From assembly GCA_029256085.1 (NCBI GenBank), contig JAQSYP010000003.1, positions 67,891-127,192 of the forward strand: a stretch of DNA of 59,302 nt, in the 5' to 3' direction. The DNA is from Caryophanales bacterium (lineage in GTDB: Bacteria > Bacillota > Bacilli > CAJFEE01). The position numbers were made by a program, and so were the translations under genes. This document shows, piece after piece, positions 25,659 to 35,036 of this stretch. The notes beneath the pieces are model-generated. The model was not told the origin of the DNA and ran no database searches. It worked only from the letters and a program-made list of their open reading frames with translations. Within the stretch, counting starts at the first letter, position 1, and each line of letters begins with the position of its first letter.

Positions 25659-25694
25659 AACTGTTTATACTAAATATATTGAGTATAAACAGTT
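25659..25694 (+). terminator. Hairpin after the C39-like gene
   Basis: A perfect 13-bp stem (aactgtttatact and its complement) with a 10-base loop is followed by ATTTACTTTG, a weak T tract. It is probably the terminator of the preceding gene. Confidence 0.65.
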
Positions 25695-25753
25695 ATTTAC
25701 TTTGCTAATAGGAAAGTATAAACTTTTGACTAAGTTCATACCTTCCTAACGCA

Positions 25754-25852
25754 TAAGTGCAACTACGTCTCTGCCATCGCCTTAAAGGCTCGGCAATCGC
25801 CGAGTTTTTCTGTGAAAATAAAAAATGGTGGGCTAAGAGTAGAGTGCACTTA
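25754..25852. repeat. Short inverted-repeat element
   Basis: The ends taagtgcaact and gagtgcactta are imperfect inverted repeats (9 of 11). Inside is a smaller hairpin, ctcggcaatcgccgag, at about 25788-25804. The GC-rich interior differs from its surroundings. It resembles intergenic repeats in other Bacillus genomes as I recall them, but no family name can be assigned from sequence alone. Confidence 0.6.
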
Positions 25853-25870
25853 AAAAGTCGTCAAACATAT

Positions 25871-26023
25871 TATTGATGTTCCGAATCTGCTCGCTTTCCT
25901 GGGGCTGCGAAACGCATGCGTTTCGCAAGCCTCCTCACTCGCAAACTCGTTGCGGGGTCTTGCTTGGCCAGCTATCCCCTAGGGGAAAAGTATACTTTTC
26001 CCACAGATTCTTGAACATCAATA
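25871..26023. repeat. MITE/REP-like palindromic element, copy 1
   Basis: The terminal arms tattgatgttccgaatctg (25871-25889) and its near-complement at 26004-26023 bracket a GC-rich block, out of character with the AT-rich gap. Inside are a perfect 22-bp palindrome at 25906-25927 and a perfect 20-bp palindrome at 25983-26002. The GCTCGCTTTCC...TTCCCACAGATTC layout is shared, in opposite orientation, with the element at 36580-36680. No transposase is encoded. Confidence 0.8.
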
Positions 26024-26371
26024 AACTAGAAGTAAATCATTTTCATCAATGGTTTGTGATTTATAAATCATGTGTTTCTTTATGTTTTGCAACACTGGTA
26101 TATAATTTAAATAGTATTATAACAGAATAATTCTTAATTTGTATTAATACTCATATTGTTGGACAGCGAAATTTTTTGTTTGTTATACTCATTTTAAAGA
26201 GGCTGTTTTATATACATTACATAAAAAAATGACGGTTTTTATTAAATAATACGATAGGAGGTTGTCTTCACCTCTAATTGTTATATCGAAATAATAATTT
26301 CTAGTATAACAGTTTTAATGAATTACTTTAATACGAAAATATAATAATAAGAAAATTGAAGGAGGGTCTAA
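26024..26371. other. AT-rich leader region of the nuo operon
   Basis: No gene is supported. The segment holds the nuo promoter at 26159-26189. A long 5' leader follows, with a small hairpin aggaggttgtcttcacctct at about 26256-26275 that contains a ribosome-site-like AGGAGG but has no start codon beside it. The real nuoA ribosome site is at 26360-26366. No known riboswitch was recognised. Confidence 0.6.
26159..26189 (+). promoter_or_regulatory. Probable sigma-A promoter of the nuo operon
   Basis: TTGGAC is 19 bp before TATACT, with an extended -10 TGT directly in front. The predicted start would give a leader of about 175 bases before nuoA. Confidence 0.6.
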
Positions 26372-26746
26372 ATGGATGCTCTAAATACTTATTTTAATAG
26401 CTACACAATAGTTGGTGTGTTTTTAGTAATTGGTATATTACTTCCACTTGTTGCATGGGGAATAGGAGCATTAGTGCAGCCTCATGAACCTAATGAAGAA
26501 AAGGAAAAGACATACGAAAGTGGTTTAGATCCATTTCATGAGGCGACTGTAAAATTTCATGTTAGATACTATCATATTGCTATTCTGTTTGTTATTTTTG
26601 ACGTTGAGACAATATTTCTATATCCATGGGCGGTTGCGTACGATAAATTAGGGCTTTTTGCACTAATTGAGATGCTCATTTTTGTAACCTTGTTACTAAT
26701 TGGCCTTTTATATGCTTGGAAAAAGAAGGTGTTAAAATGGATGTAA
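26372..26746 (+). CDS. nuoA: NADH-quinone oxidoreductase subunit A
   Basis: This 124-residue membrane subunit of complex I has three transmembrane helices and the conserved loop [37 protein letters not shown] that shapes the quinone site. The ATG at 26372 follows AAGGAGGG. Its 3' end overlaps the preferred nuoB start by 10 bp. Confidence 0.95.
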   Translation: MDALNTYFNSYTIVGVFLVIGILLPLVAWGIGALVQPHEPNEEKEKTYESGLDPFHEATVKFHVRYYHIAILFVIFDVETIFLYPWAVAYDKLGLFALIEMLIFVTLLLIGLLYAWKKKVLKWM

Positions 26747-27267
26747 AATATTTGGAAGGTCTAAAACCTGAAGAAATTCATGAACTAGATAGGAATTTGT
26801 TCCTTACTACTTTTGAACAATTAAAAGGATGGTCTAGAAGTAATTCACTATGGCCGCTCTCGTTTGGATTGGCATGCTGTGCGATTGAAATGATGGCTGG
26901 CGGATCTTCACATTATGATCTAGATAGATTTGGAACAATCTTTAGAGCAACACCTAGACAAGCGGATGTAATGATTGTTGCTGGAACTGTTACAAAGAAG
27001 ATGGCTCCAATTTTAAGAAGATTATATGATCAAATGCCTGAGCCTAAATGGGTAATAGCAATGGGAACTTGTGCAACAGCAGGAGGGCCGTATGTTAATT
27101 CATACGCTGTAGTAAAGGGTGTTGATCAAATAGTACCAGTTGATGTTTATATACCAGGCTGTCCACCTTCACCACCGGCATTAATACATGGGATTAATTT
27201 ACTCCAAGAGAAAATACGTTACGAGGCGAAAACTGGGAAGAAGGTGATTGACCGTGACGGAAAGTAA
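26737..27267 (+). CDS. nuoB: NADH-quinone oxidoreductase subunit B
   Basis: This 176-residue peripheral subunit binds the last iron-sulfur cluster, N2, through the adjacent cysteines in LACCAIEMM and those in [10 protein letters not shown] and [10 protein letters not shown]. The start at ATG 26737 inside the end of nuoA is preferred over upstream in-frame codons because GAAGGTG is properly spaced and the product then begins at MDVKYLEG. Confidence 0.96.
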   Translation: MDVKYLEGLKPEEIHELDRNLFLTTFEQLKGWSRSNSLWPLSFGLACCAIEMMAGGSSHYDLDRFGTIFRATPRQADVMIVAGTVTKKMAPILRRLYDQMPEPKWVIAMGTCATAGGPYVNSYAVVKGVDQIVPVDVYIPGCPPSPPALIHGINLLQEKIRYEAKTGKKVIDRDGK

Positions 27268-28192
27268 TGAAAAAAGTCTATCGGAATTAAGGAGAGAAGC
27301 TGTTCAAAAAGCTAAAGAAGAGGCATTGAGAAAGAATCAAGAGCAACAGTCTGAATCTAAGACTGAACTATCAAAAGAAGACAAACTAGTAGAAGAGAAA
27401 AAACGCGCAGTAGCAGAGGCGAAAGCTAAAGCAGTAGCCGAAGCTAAGGCGAAGGCAGCAGCAAAAGCGTCCTCAGGAGATGCAAATAGTGATGATGAAA
27501 AAGCTAAAGCAATTGCAGAGGCAAAAGCTAAAGCAGTAGCCGAAGCTAAGGCGAAGGCAGCAACAAAAGCATCGTCAGGGGACACAAATACTGATGATGA
27601 AAAAGCTAAAGCGATTGCGGCAGCCAAAGCTAAAGCAGTAGCCGTTGCAAAGGCAAAAGCAGAGGCAGCAGCTAAGGCTAAAGAAATACCAGAGGTAAAG
27701 ACTGAGGAAAAGCCCGAAGTACCGTCAGTAAATAAACCTTTACTAGATAAAATTGTATCCATTTTAGGTAAAGAATATATTAAGGAGTCTTATATTAATA
27801 AACAATCTAAAGAAGTACCTACAATAATTATTAAAGAAGACGCTTATGAAAGTTCGGCTAAACTTCTAAAAGAAAATGAAGAGCTGTCATTTGACTATTT
27901 ATCGAACCTTCATGCCACTGACCTTGGAAATGAGTTAGAAGTGTATTCTTTCCTATATTCAAGTAAAAAGAATCATTCTGTTGTATTTAAAGTAATTTTG
28001 GACAGAGATAAGGCGTCATTACCTTCACTGACAAACATTTGGGAAGGTGCAAATTGGCCAGAACGTGAAATTTACGACTTATTAGGGATAACATTTATTA
28101 ACCATCCTAACATGACTCGAATGTTCTTACCTGAAACATGGGTTGGCTATCCATTGCGAAAGGATTATGAGCAATTCGATTTGGAGGTGTAA
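27254..28192 (+). CDS. nuoC: NADH-quinone oxidoreductase subunit C with repeat-rich N-terminal extension
   Basis: This 312-residue subunit has the usual NuoC domain in about residues 160-312, ending [13 protein letters not shown]...[11 protein letters not shown]. The first half is a low-complexity Ala/Lys/Glu extension built from 34-residue units encoded by 102-bp direct repeats. It is predicted to be long alpha helix. Such an extension is absent from E. coli NuoC. GTG 27254 is preferred over TTG 27248 because AAGAAGGTG is better spaced. It overlaps nuoB by 14 bp. Confidence 0.92.
   Translation: MTESNEKSLSELRREAVQKAKEEALRKNQEQQSESKTELSKEDKLVEEKKRAVAEAKAKAVAEAKAKAAAKASSGDANSDDEKAKAIAEAKAKAVAEAKAKAATKASSGDTNTDDEKAKAIAAAKAKAVAVAKAKAEAAAKAKEIPEVKTEEKPEVPSVNKPLLDKIVSILGKEYIKESYINKQSKEVPTIIIKEDAYESSAKLLKENEELSFDYLSNLHATDLGNELEVYSFLYSSKKNHSVVFKVILDRDKASLPSLTNIWEGANWPEREIYDLLGITFINHPNMTRMFLPETWVGYPLRKDYEQFDLEV
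27422..27680 (+). repeat. 102-bp direct repeats inside nuoC
   Basis: The phrase aaagctaaagcagtagcc recurs at 27422, 27524 and 27626, exactly 102 bp apart; the third unit is partial. Each unit encodes an [14 protein letters not shown]-type helix plus a linker SSGDxNxDDEKA. Such repeats can gain or lose whole 34-residue units. Confidence 0.92.
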
Positions 28193-28198
28193 ACGCAC

Positions 28199-29299
28199 AT
28201 GATTAGAACCGAAGAAATGCTATTAAATGTTGGACCTCAACATCCGAGTACTCACGGAGTATTCAGACTCGTTGTAAAAATGGATGGTGAAAGAATAATT
28301 GAAGCAACACCTGTTGTTGGTTACCTTCATAGAGGAACAGAAAAAATAGCAGAAGATCTATTATATACACAAATCATTCCGTACACAGATCGAATGGATT
28401 ATTTATCAGCGATGACAAACAATTATGTTTATTGTCATGCTGTGGAGACGTTGATGGGATTAGAGGTTCCAGAAAAGGCAGAATTCTTGAGAGTAATCTC
28501 GATGGAATTAAATAGAATAGCTAGCCATTTAGTTTGGTGGGGAACTAACTTATTAGATTTAGGAGCTTTTACACCATTTTTATATGCATTCCGTGAACGT
28601 GAAATGATTCTGAACTTCTTAAATGAATTATCCGGATCAAGACTCAATTATAGTTATATGCGTATTGGCGGAGTAAAGTGGGATGCACCTCCAGGGTGGA
28701 TAGAAAAAGTTCAAGATTTTATTCCGTATATGAGAAAACAACTAGCAGGATACCATGACTTTGTGACTGGAAATGAAATATTCCTTAATCGTGTTCAAGG
28801 TATTGGCAAATACACTGCAGAGGATGCATTTAATTTTTCCTTAAGTGGTGCAAACCTTAGATGTACCGGTGCTAGCTATGATGTGCGTAAAGACGATCCA
28901 TACTCTATATACAACCGTTTCGAATTTAAGATTCCAGTCGGTGAAAATGGAGATGCGTTTGATAGATATATGGTAAGAATGAAAGAAATTGAGGAATCAA
29001 TTAATATCATTGAACAGGCTTGTGAACAGTTTCCGAAAGAAGGCAGCATTTTAGGAAAAGTTCCAAAGGTGATTAAACCACCAGCAGGCGAGACTTTTGT
29101 AAGAATAGAATCTCCACGTGGAGAAATTGGGTGTTACATAAAAAGTGAAGGTAAAACAAAGCCATATCGTGTTAAGTTTCGTAGACCATCGTTTCATAAC
29201 CTTCAAATATTACCTAAATTATTAGTTGGCGAAAGTATGTCGAATTTAGTAGCGATTTTAGGCGGAATCGATATCGTACTAGGGGAGGTTGATGGCTAA
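28199..29299 (+). CDS. nuoD: NADH-quinone oxidoreductase subunit D
   Basis: This 366-residue subunit, related to the hydrogenase large subunit, forms the quinone pocket with NuoB. It begins at the conserved NVGPQHPSTHGVFRLVV and has GYLHRGTEKIAE and the C-terminal DIVLGEVDG. The ATG at 28199 follows GGAGGTG. Its stop shares one base with the nuoH start. Confidence 0.96.
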   Translation: MIRTEEMLLNVGPQHPSTHGVFRLVVKMDGERIIEATPVVGYLHRGTEKIAEDLLYTQIIPYTDRMDYLSAMTNNYVYCHAVETLMGLEVPEKAEFLRVISMELNRIASHLVWWGTNLLDLGAFTPFLYAFREREMILNFLNELSGSRLNYSYMRIGGVKWDAPPGWIEKVQDFIPYMRKQLAGYHDFVTGNEIFLNRVQGIGKYTAEDAFNFSLSGANLRCTGASYDVRKDDPYSIYNRFEFKIPVGENGDAFDRYMVRMKEIEESINIIEQACEQFPKEGSILGKVPKVIKPPAGETFVRIESPRGEIGCYIKSEGKTKPYRVKFRRPSFHNLQILPKLLVGESMSNLVAILGGIDIVLGEVDG

Positions 29300-30303
29300 T
29301 GATGAATGAAATTATGACATCTCAACCTAGTTGGTTAAACGTACTGAAATTCACAGGTCTCGGTGTAGCATTAATTCTTGTAGTAATTCTATTCGTAACA
29401 TATGCGATACTAGCTGAACGTAAAGTTATGGCTTTTATGCAAATGCGACCAGGGCCAAACAGAATAGGTGGTAAACTAGGAATACTACAAACATTAGCTG
29501 ACGTACTAAAGCTACTTTTAAAAGAAAATATAACACCAAAATCTGCTGATAAATTATTATTCCTAGTAGCTCCAGTCATTGCATTCGCACCAGCATTTAT
29601 GGTTATGGCTGTAATTCCATTTTCAGAGAATGTTACTTTTGCTAATTTAAACGTTGGGGTACTTTACTACGTAGGTATTTCTGGACTTTCAATAATAGGA
29701 ATCGTTGCAGCAGGTTGGGCGTCAAACAATAAGTATTCACTACTTGGTGGAATGCGTGCAGCTGCACAAATGATTTCTTATGAAATACCACTAGTACTCA
29801 GCTTACTCGGAGTAATTTTACTAACAGGAAGCATGAATTTAAACGATATTATAAAGGCGCAGGATAACGTTTGGTATATCTTTACGCAGCCTATCGCGTT
29901 CGTAATTTTCTTTATTGCAGCAATTGCAGAATTAAATAGAGGGCCTTTTGACTTAGTCGAGGCAGAGTCAGAACTTGTTGGAGGTTTCTCTACAGAATAT
30001 ACTGGCTTTAGATGGGCGATATTTATGTTAGCTGAGTACTTTTATTTATTCGCAATGTCATCATTAATTACGGTACTGTTCCTAGGTGGATGGCAACCAG
30101 TGATGTTTTTAGGATTTATACCTGGGTCAGTATGGTTCGCTTTAAAATTCCTATTTGTAGTATTTCTTTTCTTATGGATTCGCTTTACCTTCCCTAGAAT
30201 CAGAGCTGACCAGCTTATGGAACTTGGTTGGAAGGTATTATTACCATTAGCACTAGCTAATGTGTTCATTACAGCCATCATTAAAGAAATCTTCTTTAGA
30301 TAA
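29299..30303 (+). CDS. nuoH: NADH-quinone oxidoreductase subunit H
   Basis: This 334-residue membrane subunit has about eight helices and links the hydrophilic arm to the proton pumps. The conserved ERKVMAFMQMRPGPNRIG loop and the AELNRGPFDLVEAESELVGGF segment are intact. The start is ATG 29299, with a second ATG at 29302. Confidence 0.96.
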   Translation: MMNEIMTSQPSWLNVLKFTGLGVALILVVILFVTYAILAERKVMAFMQMRPGPNRIGGKLGILQTLADVLKLLLKENITPKSADKLLFLVAPVIAFAPAFMVMAVIPFSENVTFANLNVGVLYYVGISGLSIIGIVAAGWASNNKYSLLGGMRAAAQMISYEIPLVLSLLGVILLTGSMNLNDIIKAQDNVWYIFTQPIAFVIFFIAAIAELNRGPFDLVEAESELVGGFSTEYTGFRWAIFMLAEYFYLFAMSSLITVLFLGGWQPVMFLGFIPGSVWFALKFLFVVFLFLWIRFTFPRIRADQLMELGWKVLLPLALANVFITAIIKEIFFR

Positions 30304-30322
30304 AGAAGAAAGGGTGAGATAA

Positions 30323-30742
30323 ATGCTAGGATTAGCTAAGGGCTTAAAATATACCCTAAAGAATTTTACTAAAGAAATAGTAACTTACGATTACCCTGAA
30401 AAATCTGTCCCTTTACCAGATAGATTTCGAGGAATACAGAAATTTTACCCTGAAAGATGTATCGTTTGTAATCAATGTGCTAATATTTGCCCGACACAAT
30501 GTATTCACCTTACAGGTAAAAAAGATCCTGATCCATCAAAAAAGGGAAAAGTAATTGAATCATATAATATTAACTTTGAGTTATGTATTTTATGTGATTT
30601 TTGCACTGAGGTTTGCCCAACTGAAGCAGTAGTTATGACAAATAACTTTGAAAACTCAGCATATACACGTGACGATCTATACAAAGATCTAACATGGTTA
30701 GATAACAATAATGAGAATATTAGAGAGGAGAATAAAGGATGA
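30323..30742 (+). CDS. nuoI: NADH-quinone oxidoreductase subunit I
   Basis: This 139-residue ferredoxin-like subunit binds two 4Fe-4S clusters via CIVCNQCANICP and CILCDFCTEVCP. These are the clusters that pass electrons to NuoB. The ATG at 30323 follows AAAGGGTG. It overlaps nuoJ by 4 bp. Confidence 0.96.
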   Translation: MLGLAKGLKYTLKNFTKEIVTYDYPEKSVPLPDRFRGIQKFYPERCIVCNQCANICPTQCIHLTGKKDPDPSKKGKVIESYNINFELCILCDFCTEVCPTEAVVMTNNFENSAYTRDDLYKDLTWLDNNNENIREENKG

Positions 30743-31251
30743 GTAGTTCTGGCATCGTTTTCTCCATAATTGCAATATGTGCTATTCTCGGCGGTCTAAT
30801 GATGATTACTCTAAAAAAAGTAATGCATATGACAGTTGCAATGATTTTAACGTATTTTAGTATAGCTGCGTTATATGTTCTTCTCACAGCTGAATTCGTT
30901 GCGGTAGCACAAGTATTAGTTTACTCAGGTGGGATAACAATACTAATGGTATTTGGAATAATGCTTACTTACCATAAGGCTGAAAACAGAGATGAGGAAA
31001 AAGTAAGTTCATTTAGAAAATTAATAACTTTTCTATCTGTAGCTACTCTAGGAATAGTATCTTATTTCCTAGTCGCTCCTGTCGACTTTGTAGCTGAAGA
31101 AATTTTTGTTGGAGATCATACGAAGGCAATTGGTGAAATTTTATATACTAATTATATAATTCCGTTCGAATTAGTATCGATTCTATTATTAGTTGCTTTA
31201 ATTGGTGCAGTTCTCCTAGCGAAAAAAGATAAAGAGGAGGCGAATGAATAG
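30739..31251 (+). CDS. nuoJ: NADH-quinone oxidoreductase subunit J
   Basis: This 170-residue membrane subunit has five predicted helices, including the [18 protein letters not shown] helix involved in coupling. Its ATGA start overlaps nuoI and its stop shares a base with nuoK. Confidence 0.94.
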   Translation: MSSSGIVFSIIAICAILGGLMMITLKKVMHMTVAMILTYFSIAALYVLLTAEFVAVAQVLVYSGGITILMVFGIMLTYHKAENRDEEKVSSFRKLITFLSVATLGIVSYFLVAPVDFVAEEIFVGDHTKAIGEILYTNYIIPFELVSILLLVALIGAVLLAKKDKEEANE

Positions 31252-31565
31252 TGTCCTCAATACCTGCAAGTAGTTTTCTTTTATTAGCTATTATTTTATT
31301 TTGTATAGGTTTATATGGTGCTTTAACGAAGAGGAATACTGTTGTCGTACTTATTTCTATAGAACTAATGCTTAATGCTGCAAACATTAATCTTGTTACG
31401 TTTAGTAAGTATGGATTAACACCTAACTTAACAGGACATATTTTCTCATTATTTGTAATGGCTGTTGCAGCAGCAGAAGCTGCAGTAGCGCTAGCGATCT
31501 TAATTGCACTTTACAGAAATAAGCCAACAATATTAATTGATGAGATGGATGATTTGAAACACTAA
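31251..31565 (+). CDS. nuoK: NADH-quinone oxidoreductase subunit K
   Basis: This 104-residue protein has three transmembrane helices with the buried glutamates in [17 protein letters not shown] and [13 protein letters not shown] that take part in proton transfer. The start is GTG 31251 after GAGGAGG. Confidence 0.95.
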   Translation: MSSIPASSFLLLAIILFCIGLYGALTKRNTVVVLISIELMLNAANINLVTFSKYGLTPNLTGHIFSLFVMAVAAAEAAVALAILIALYRNKPTILIDEMDDLKH

Positions 31566-31625
31566 TTAAGATTTATGAGCTAGAGGATTTTGAGATTATT
31601 AGCCTTTAAAGGAGATGAAGTAAGG

Positions 31626-33494
31626 ATGATCCATAGTGCATGGTTGATACCAGTCCTTCCACTTCTATCATTTCTCATAGTTATTTTATTTTTGAGGAAT
31701 AAACCGAAATTAGGATCGTTAGTTGCTAACTGCTTTAGTTTAATAACTTTCATACTAGCAACATTGGTTTTGGTGGGTAGATTACAAGGCGATTCACTAT
31801 TAAGAGAATGGAATTGGCTTGAGGTTGGTTCGACAACAATAACATTAGGATTCGAAATAAATGCGCTTAATTCATTAATGCTTTTCATTGTATCTTTTGT
31901 TAGCTTTTTAGTTAATGTTTATTCGCTTGAATACATGGAGGGCGATGATAGAAAATCTATATTCTTCGCTTATCTAGGGTTATTTACTTTTGCGATGTTA
32001 GCATTAGTGATTTCGCCAAATCTGTTACAAACATATATTTTCTGGGAATTGGTTGGATTAGGATCATTCCTGTTAATTGGATTTTACTTTTATAAAGACT
32101 CAGCACGAGCAGCTGCTAAAAAAGCATTTATAATGACAAGAATCGGTGATGTAGGCTTACTGATAGGGATATTACTACTTTTCACACAAGTCGGCAGTTT
32201 TGAATACGACGAAATATTTGCTGCTGTTCGAAATGGTGAATTAATTGGAAGTGTTATAACCGCTTCAGCTATCTTGATTTTCATCGGTGCAGTTGGTAAA
32301 TCAGGTCAATTCCCATTACATACATGGCTACCGGATGCAATGGAAGGTCCAACTCCAGTTTCAGCTTTAATCCATGCAGCTACCATGGTTGCTGCAGGTG
32401 TTTACTTAGTAGCAGCAACATATCCATTATTCGAAGTAAGTCAAATAGCATTAACAACAGTAGCAGTTGTTGGGTGCTTTACAGCGATATTTGCTGCATC
32501 AATTGGATTATTTCAGAAGGATATTAAAAGAGTCCTTGCATACTCGACGGTAAGTCAGCTAGGGTTTATGATGTTAGCTTTAGGAACTTCCGGTTATGTT
32601 GCAGGAGTATTTCACTTAACGACACATGCATTCTTCAAAGCATTATTGTTCCTTGCAGCAGGTTCTGTAATCCACGCAGTACACACCCAGGATATTGAAG
32701 AAATGGGTGGTTTGAATAAAAGAATGAAAATAACATCGTTAGTATTCTTGATTGGTACTTTAGCAATTTCAGGTTTTCCATTATTTTCAGGGTTCTTCAG
32801 TAAAGAGGAAATATTAATTTCAGCATGGACTTCTGGAAATGAAATAATGTTTTTTATAGCATTATTTACAGCCTTCTTAACATCACTATATATGTTTAGA
32901 GTGTATTTCTTAGTTTTCACAGGTGAAACTTCTGAGGCAAGTTCCCATGCAAAGGAATCTGGAAGTGCTATCTTAGTGCCAATGCTAATATTAGCTGTTT
33001 TTGCAGTATTTTCAGGTTTCATAAACACACATTGGTTTGGAACTTATCTTAGTGATTTTCTCCTTGAAGATGCACAAATAACTGTAAAAGAAACACATGC
33101 ACCTACATGGATACTGTACGCAGCAACTATAGTTTCATTGGCAGGTATATTTACAAGTTACTTGCTATTCGGTAAAAACAAAACTAAATTTGGAGAAAGT
33201 TCTTTCTCAAAGTCACCTGTTTACTCGATAGTATATAACAAGTACTACATAGATGAGATATATGACGCAATAGTAGTAAAACCAACTAGACTGTTTGCTG
33301 CAGGACTTAAGTTTATCGAGTGGTTCTGTGTTGGTGGAATTATGAAGACAATCTCTGGATGCATACAGTTTGTTGGATGGATAGGATCAAGATTACAATC
33401 TGGTAAAATCCAAACCTACGGAACAATCGCAGTGTTTATTTTTGCATTATTTATTTTAGTATATGGAGTTACGAATGGAGGGTTGTTGAAATGA
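31626..33494 (+). CDS. nuoL: NADH-quinone oxidoreductase subunit L
   Basis: This 622-residue antiporter-like subunit pumps protons at the far end of the membrane arm and supplies the long lateral helix. Conserved segments include FFWELVGLGSFLLIGFYF-like text, LPDAMEGPTPVSALIHAATMVAAGVYL, and KDIKRVLAYSTVSQLGFM. The frame is open from 31590, but the product from ATG 31626 (MIHSAWLIPVLP) matches the family. The ribosome site GGAG is about 13 bases upstream, a little far. Confidence 0.95.
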   Translation: MIHSAWLIPVLPLLSFLIVILFLRNKPKLGSLVANCFSLITFILATLVLVGRLQGDSLLREWNWLEVGSTTITLGFEINALNSLMLFIVSFVSFLVNVYSLEYMEGDDRKSIFFAYLGLFTFAMLALVISPNLLQTYIFWELVGLGSFLLIGFYFYKDSARAAAKKAFIMTRIGDVGLLIGILLLFTQVGSFEYDEIFAAVRNGELIGSVITASAILIFIGAVGKSGQFPLHTWLPDAMEGPTPVSALIHAATMVAAGVYLVAATYPLFEVSQIALTTVAVVGCFTAIFAASIGLFQKDIKRVLAYSTVSQLGFMMLALGTSGYVAGVFHLTTHAFFKALLFLAAGSVIHAVHTQDIEEMGGLNKRMKITSLVFLIGTLAISGFPLFSGFFSKEEILISAWTSGNEIMFFIALFTAFLTSLYMFRVYFLVFTGETSEASSHAKESGSAILVPMLILAVFAVFSGFINTHWFGTYLSDFLLEDAQITVKETHAPTWILYAATIVSLAGIFTSYLLFGKNKTKFGESSFSKSPVYSIVYNKYYIDEIYDAIVVKPTRLFAAGLKFIEWFCVGGIMKTISGCIQFVGWIGSRLQSGKIQTYGTIAVFIFALFILVYGVTNGGLLK

Positions 33495-35032
33495 CGCATT
33501 CATTTATTCTACTAGCGCTAATTTTAACCCCCTTACTCGGTGTAATAGCATTGCAATTCATTCCTAAAGATAATTATACTTTAGGCAAAAATGTAGGTGT
33601 ATTATTTTCGGGAATACCGTTTCTCTTTTCAATATATATAATATTTGATTACTTCCAAGATGGTGGTCTTACTGGATACAGTATTACAAAAAAGTGGATT
33701 ACTTTTGGTAATCTCTCTGAGTCACCTGGACATACACAAACTTTATATAAAGTAGGATTTGATCTTGGACTTAATGGGTTTTCGCTATTATTAGTTTTTT
33801 TAACCGCCCTACTTTGCATGTTGTCAGCATATGCAAGTATTAAGCAAGTAAATTATGCTTGGAGATTATATTTTAGTTTGTTCTTAATTTTAGAAACAGC
33901 TATGCTCGGTGTTTTTTCGGCACAAGATATATTCCTGTTCTTCCTATTTTTTGAAGTTACACTTATAACTATGTTTATCTTAGTAGGAAAATGGGGTTAT
34001 GAAGAACGAGCAAAGGCAGCGTATAGATTTTTAGTTTACAATGCATTAGGTTCACTAATTATGTTCTCGGTATTTGTTTACATTTTTGTAAATACTGGAA
34101 CATCTAATATAGGAACTTTGACAGAACTAATTGCCCTAAACGGAAGACTTGCCCCAGAAGGCATGGGTTTCTCTGACGAAACTCGATCTGTTTTATTCCT
34201 CTTATTGCTATTAGCTTTTGCTGTAAAGTTTCCAATCGTACCGTTTCACACTTGGTTAATCAATGTTCACGCACAAGCACTTCCCGCAATCGTTATGCTA
34301 CATGCAGGTATTTTAATAAAAATGGGTGCGTACGGATTAATAATTTTTGGACTAGGATTTTTCCCAGATCAAGCTCAAAATTACTCTTTCTTAATCGCAA
34401 TCCTAGGATTAGTCAACTTAATATATGGTGCAATGCTAGCCATGATTGAGGATGAAATTAAGAAGGTACTAGCATATTCAACCGTATCCCATATGGGTAT
34501 CGTCTTACTTGGTATCGCTGCTCTAAATGAATTTGGAATTCAAGGCGCTATGTTCCAAGTAATATCACACGGTTTAATTGCTGCAATAATGTTCTATTTA
34601 GTTGGAAAATTATATGAGCGTAGTGAGACTACAGTTTTAAGGCAACTTGGTGGTGTAGCTAAAGATATGCCAATCTTATCAGGGTTTCTTTTAGCGGGAG
34701 GTATGGCTTCCCTAGGACTACCAGGAATGTCAGGGTTTATTAGTGAAGCAATGGCCTTCGTCGGTTTATTTGAAAAAGAACCTGTAATTACGGTCATTGC
34801 AGTTTTAGGAATTATAATTGCAGCAGTTTACGTTCTTAGAGCAGTTTTAGCCATTACCTTTGGTAAGGGTGATATTATGAAGGAACGCAAATGGAAGGAT
34901 CTTAGCTTTACTGAAGCGTTACCAGCGATAATATTATTATCTGCAATATTATTTATTGGTATTTTACCTAATGTTTTCGCAGAAACATTGCGTCCAGCAA
35001 TCGAACTTATTTTAAAAGGAATTGGGGGGTGA
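33491..35032 (+). CDS. nuoM: NADH-quinone oxidoreductase subunit M
   Basis: This 513-residue antiporter-like proton-pumping subunit has the key glutamate region FLFFLFFEVTLITMFILVG, the KFPIVPFHTWLINVHAQALPA loop and IKKVLAYSTVSHMGIV. It overlaps nuoL by 4 bp (ATGA) and is followed by nuoN after 4 bp. Confidence 0.95.
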   Translation: MTHSFILLALILTPLLGVIALQFIPKDNYTLGKNVGVLFSGIPFLFSIYIIFDYFQDGGLTGYSITKKWITFGNLSESPGHTQTLYKVGFDLGLNGFSLLLVFLTALLCMLSAYASIKQVNYAWRLYFSLFLILETAMLGVFSAQDIFLFFLFFEVTLITMFILVGKWGYEERAKAAYRFLVYNALGSLIMFSVFVYIFVNTGTSNIGTLTELIALNGRLAPEGMGFSDETRSVLFLLLLLAFAVKFPIVPFHTWLINVHAQALPAIVMLHAGILIKMGAYGLIIFGLGFFPDQAQNYSFLIAILGLVNLIYGAMLAMIEDEIKKVLAYSTVSHMGIVLLGIAALNEFGIQGAMFQVISHGLIAAIMFYLVGKLYERSETTVLRQLGGVAKDMPILSGFLLAGGMASLGLPGMSGFISEAMAFVGLFEKEPVITVIAVLGIIIAAVYVLRAVLAITFGKGDIMKERKWKDLSFTEALPAIILLSAILFIGILPNVFAETLRPAIELILKGIGG

Positions 35033-35036
35033 GTGA

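Noticed and set aside
25754-26023. Intact insertion sequence before nuo
   Set aside because: No transposase frame or target-site duplication is recognisable; only short inverted-repeat elements are present.
25873-26130. An 85-codon open frame on the plus strand
   Set aside because: It runs through the palindromic element, has no ribosome site, and its composition reflects the GC-rich repeat rather than a protein.
27337-27762. A 141-codon Ala-rich minus-strand frame
   Set aside because: It is the antisense of the nuoC repeats; alanine- and lysine-rich coding repeats often leave the opposite strand open.
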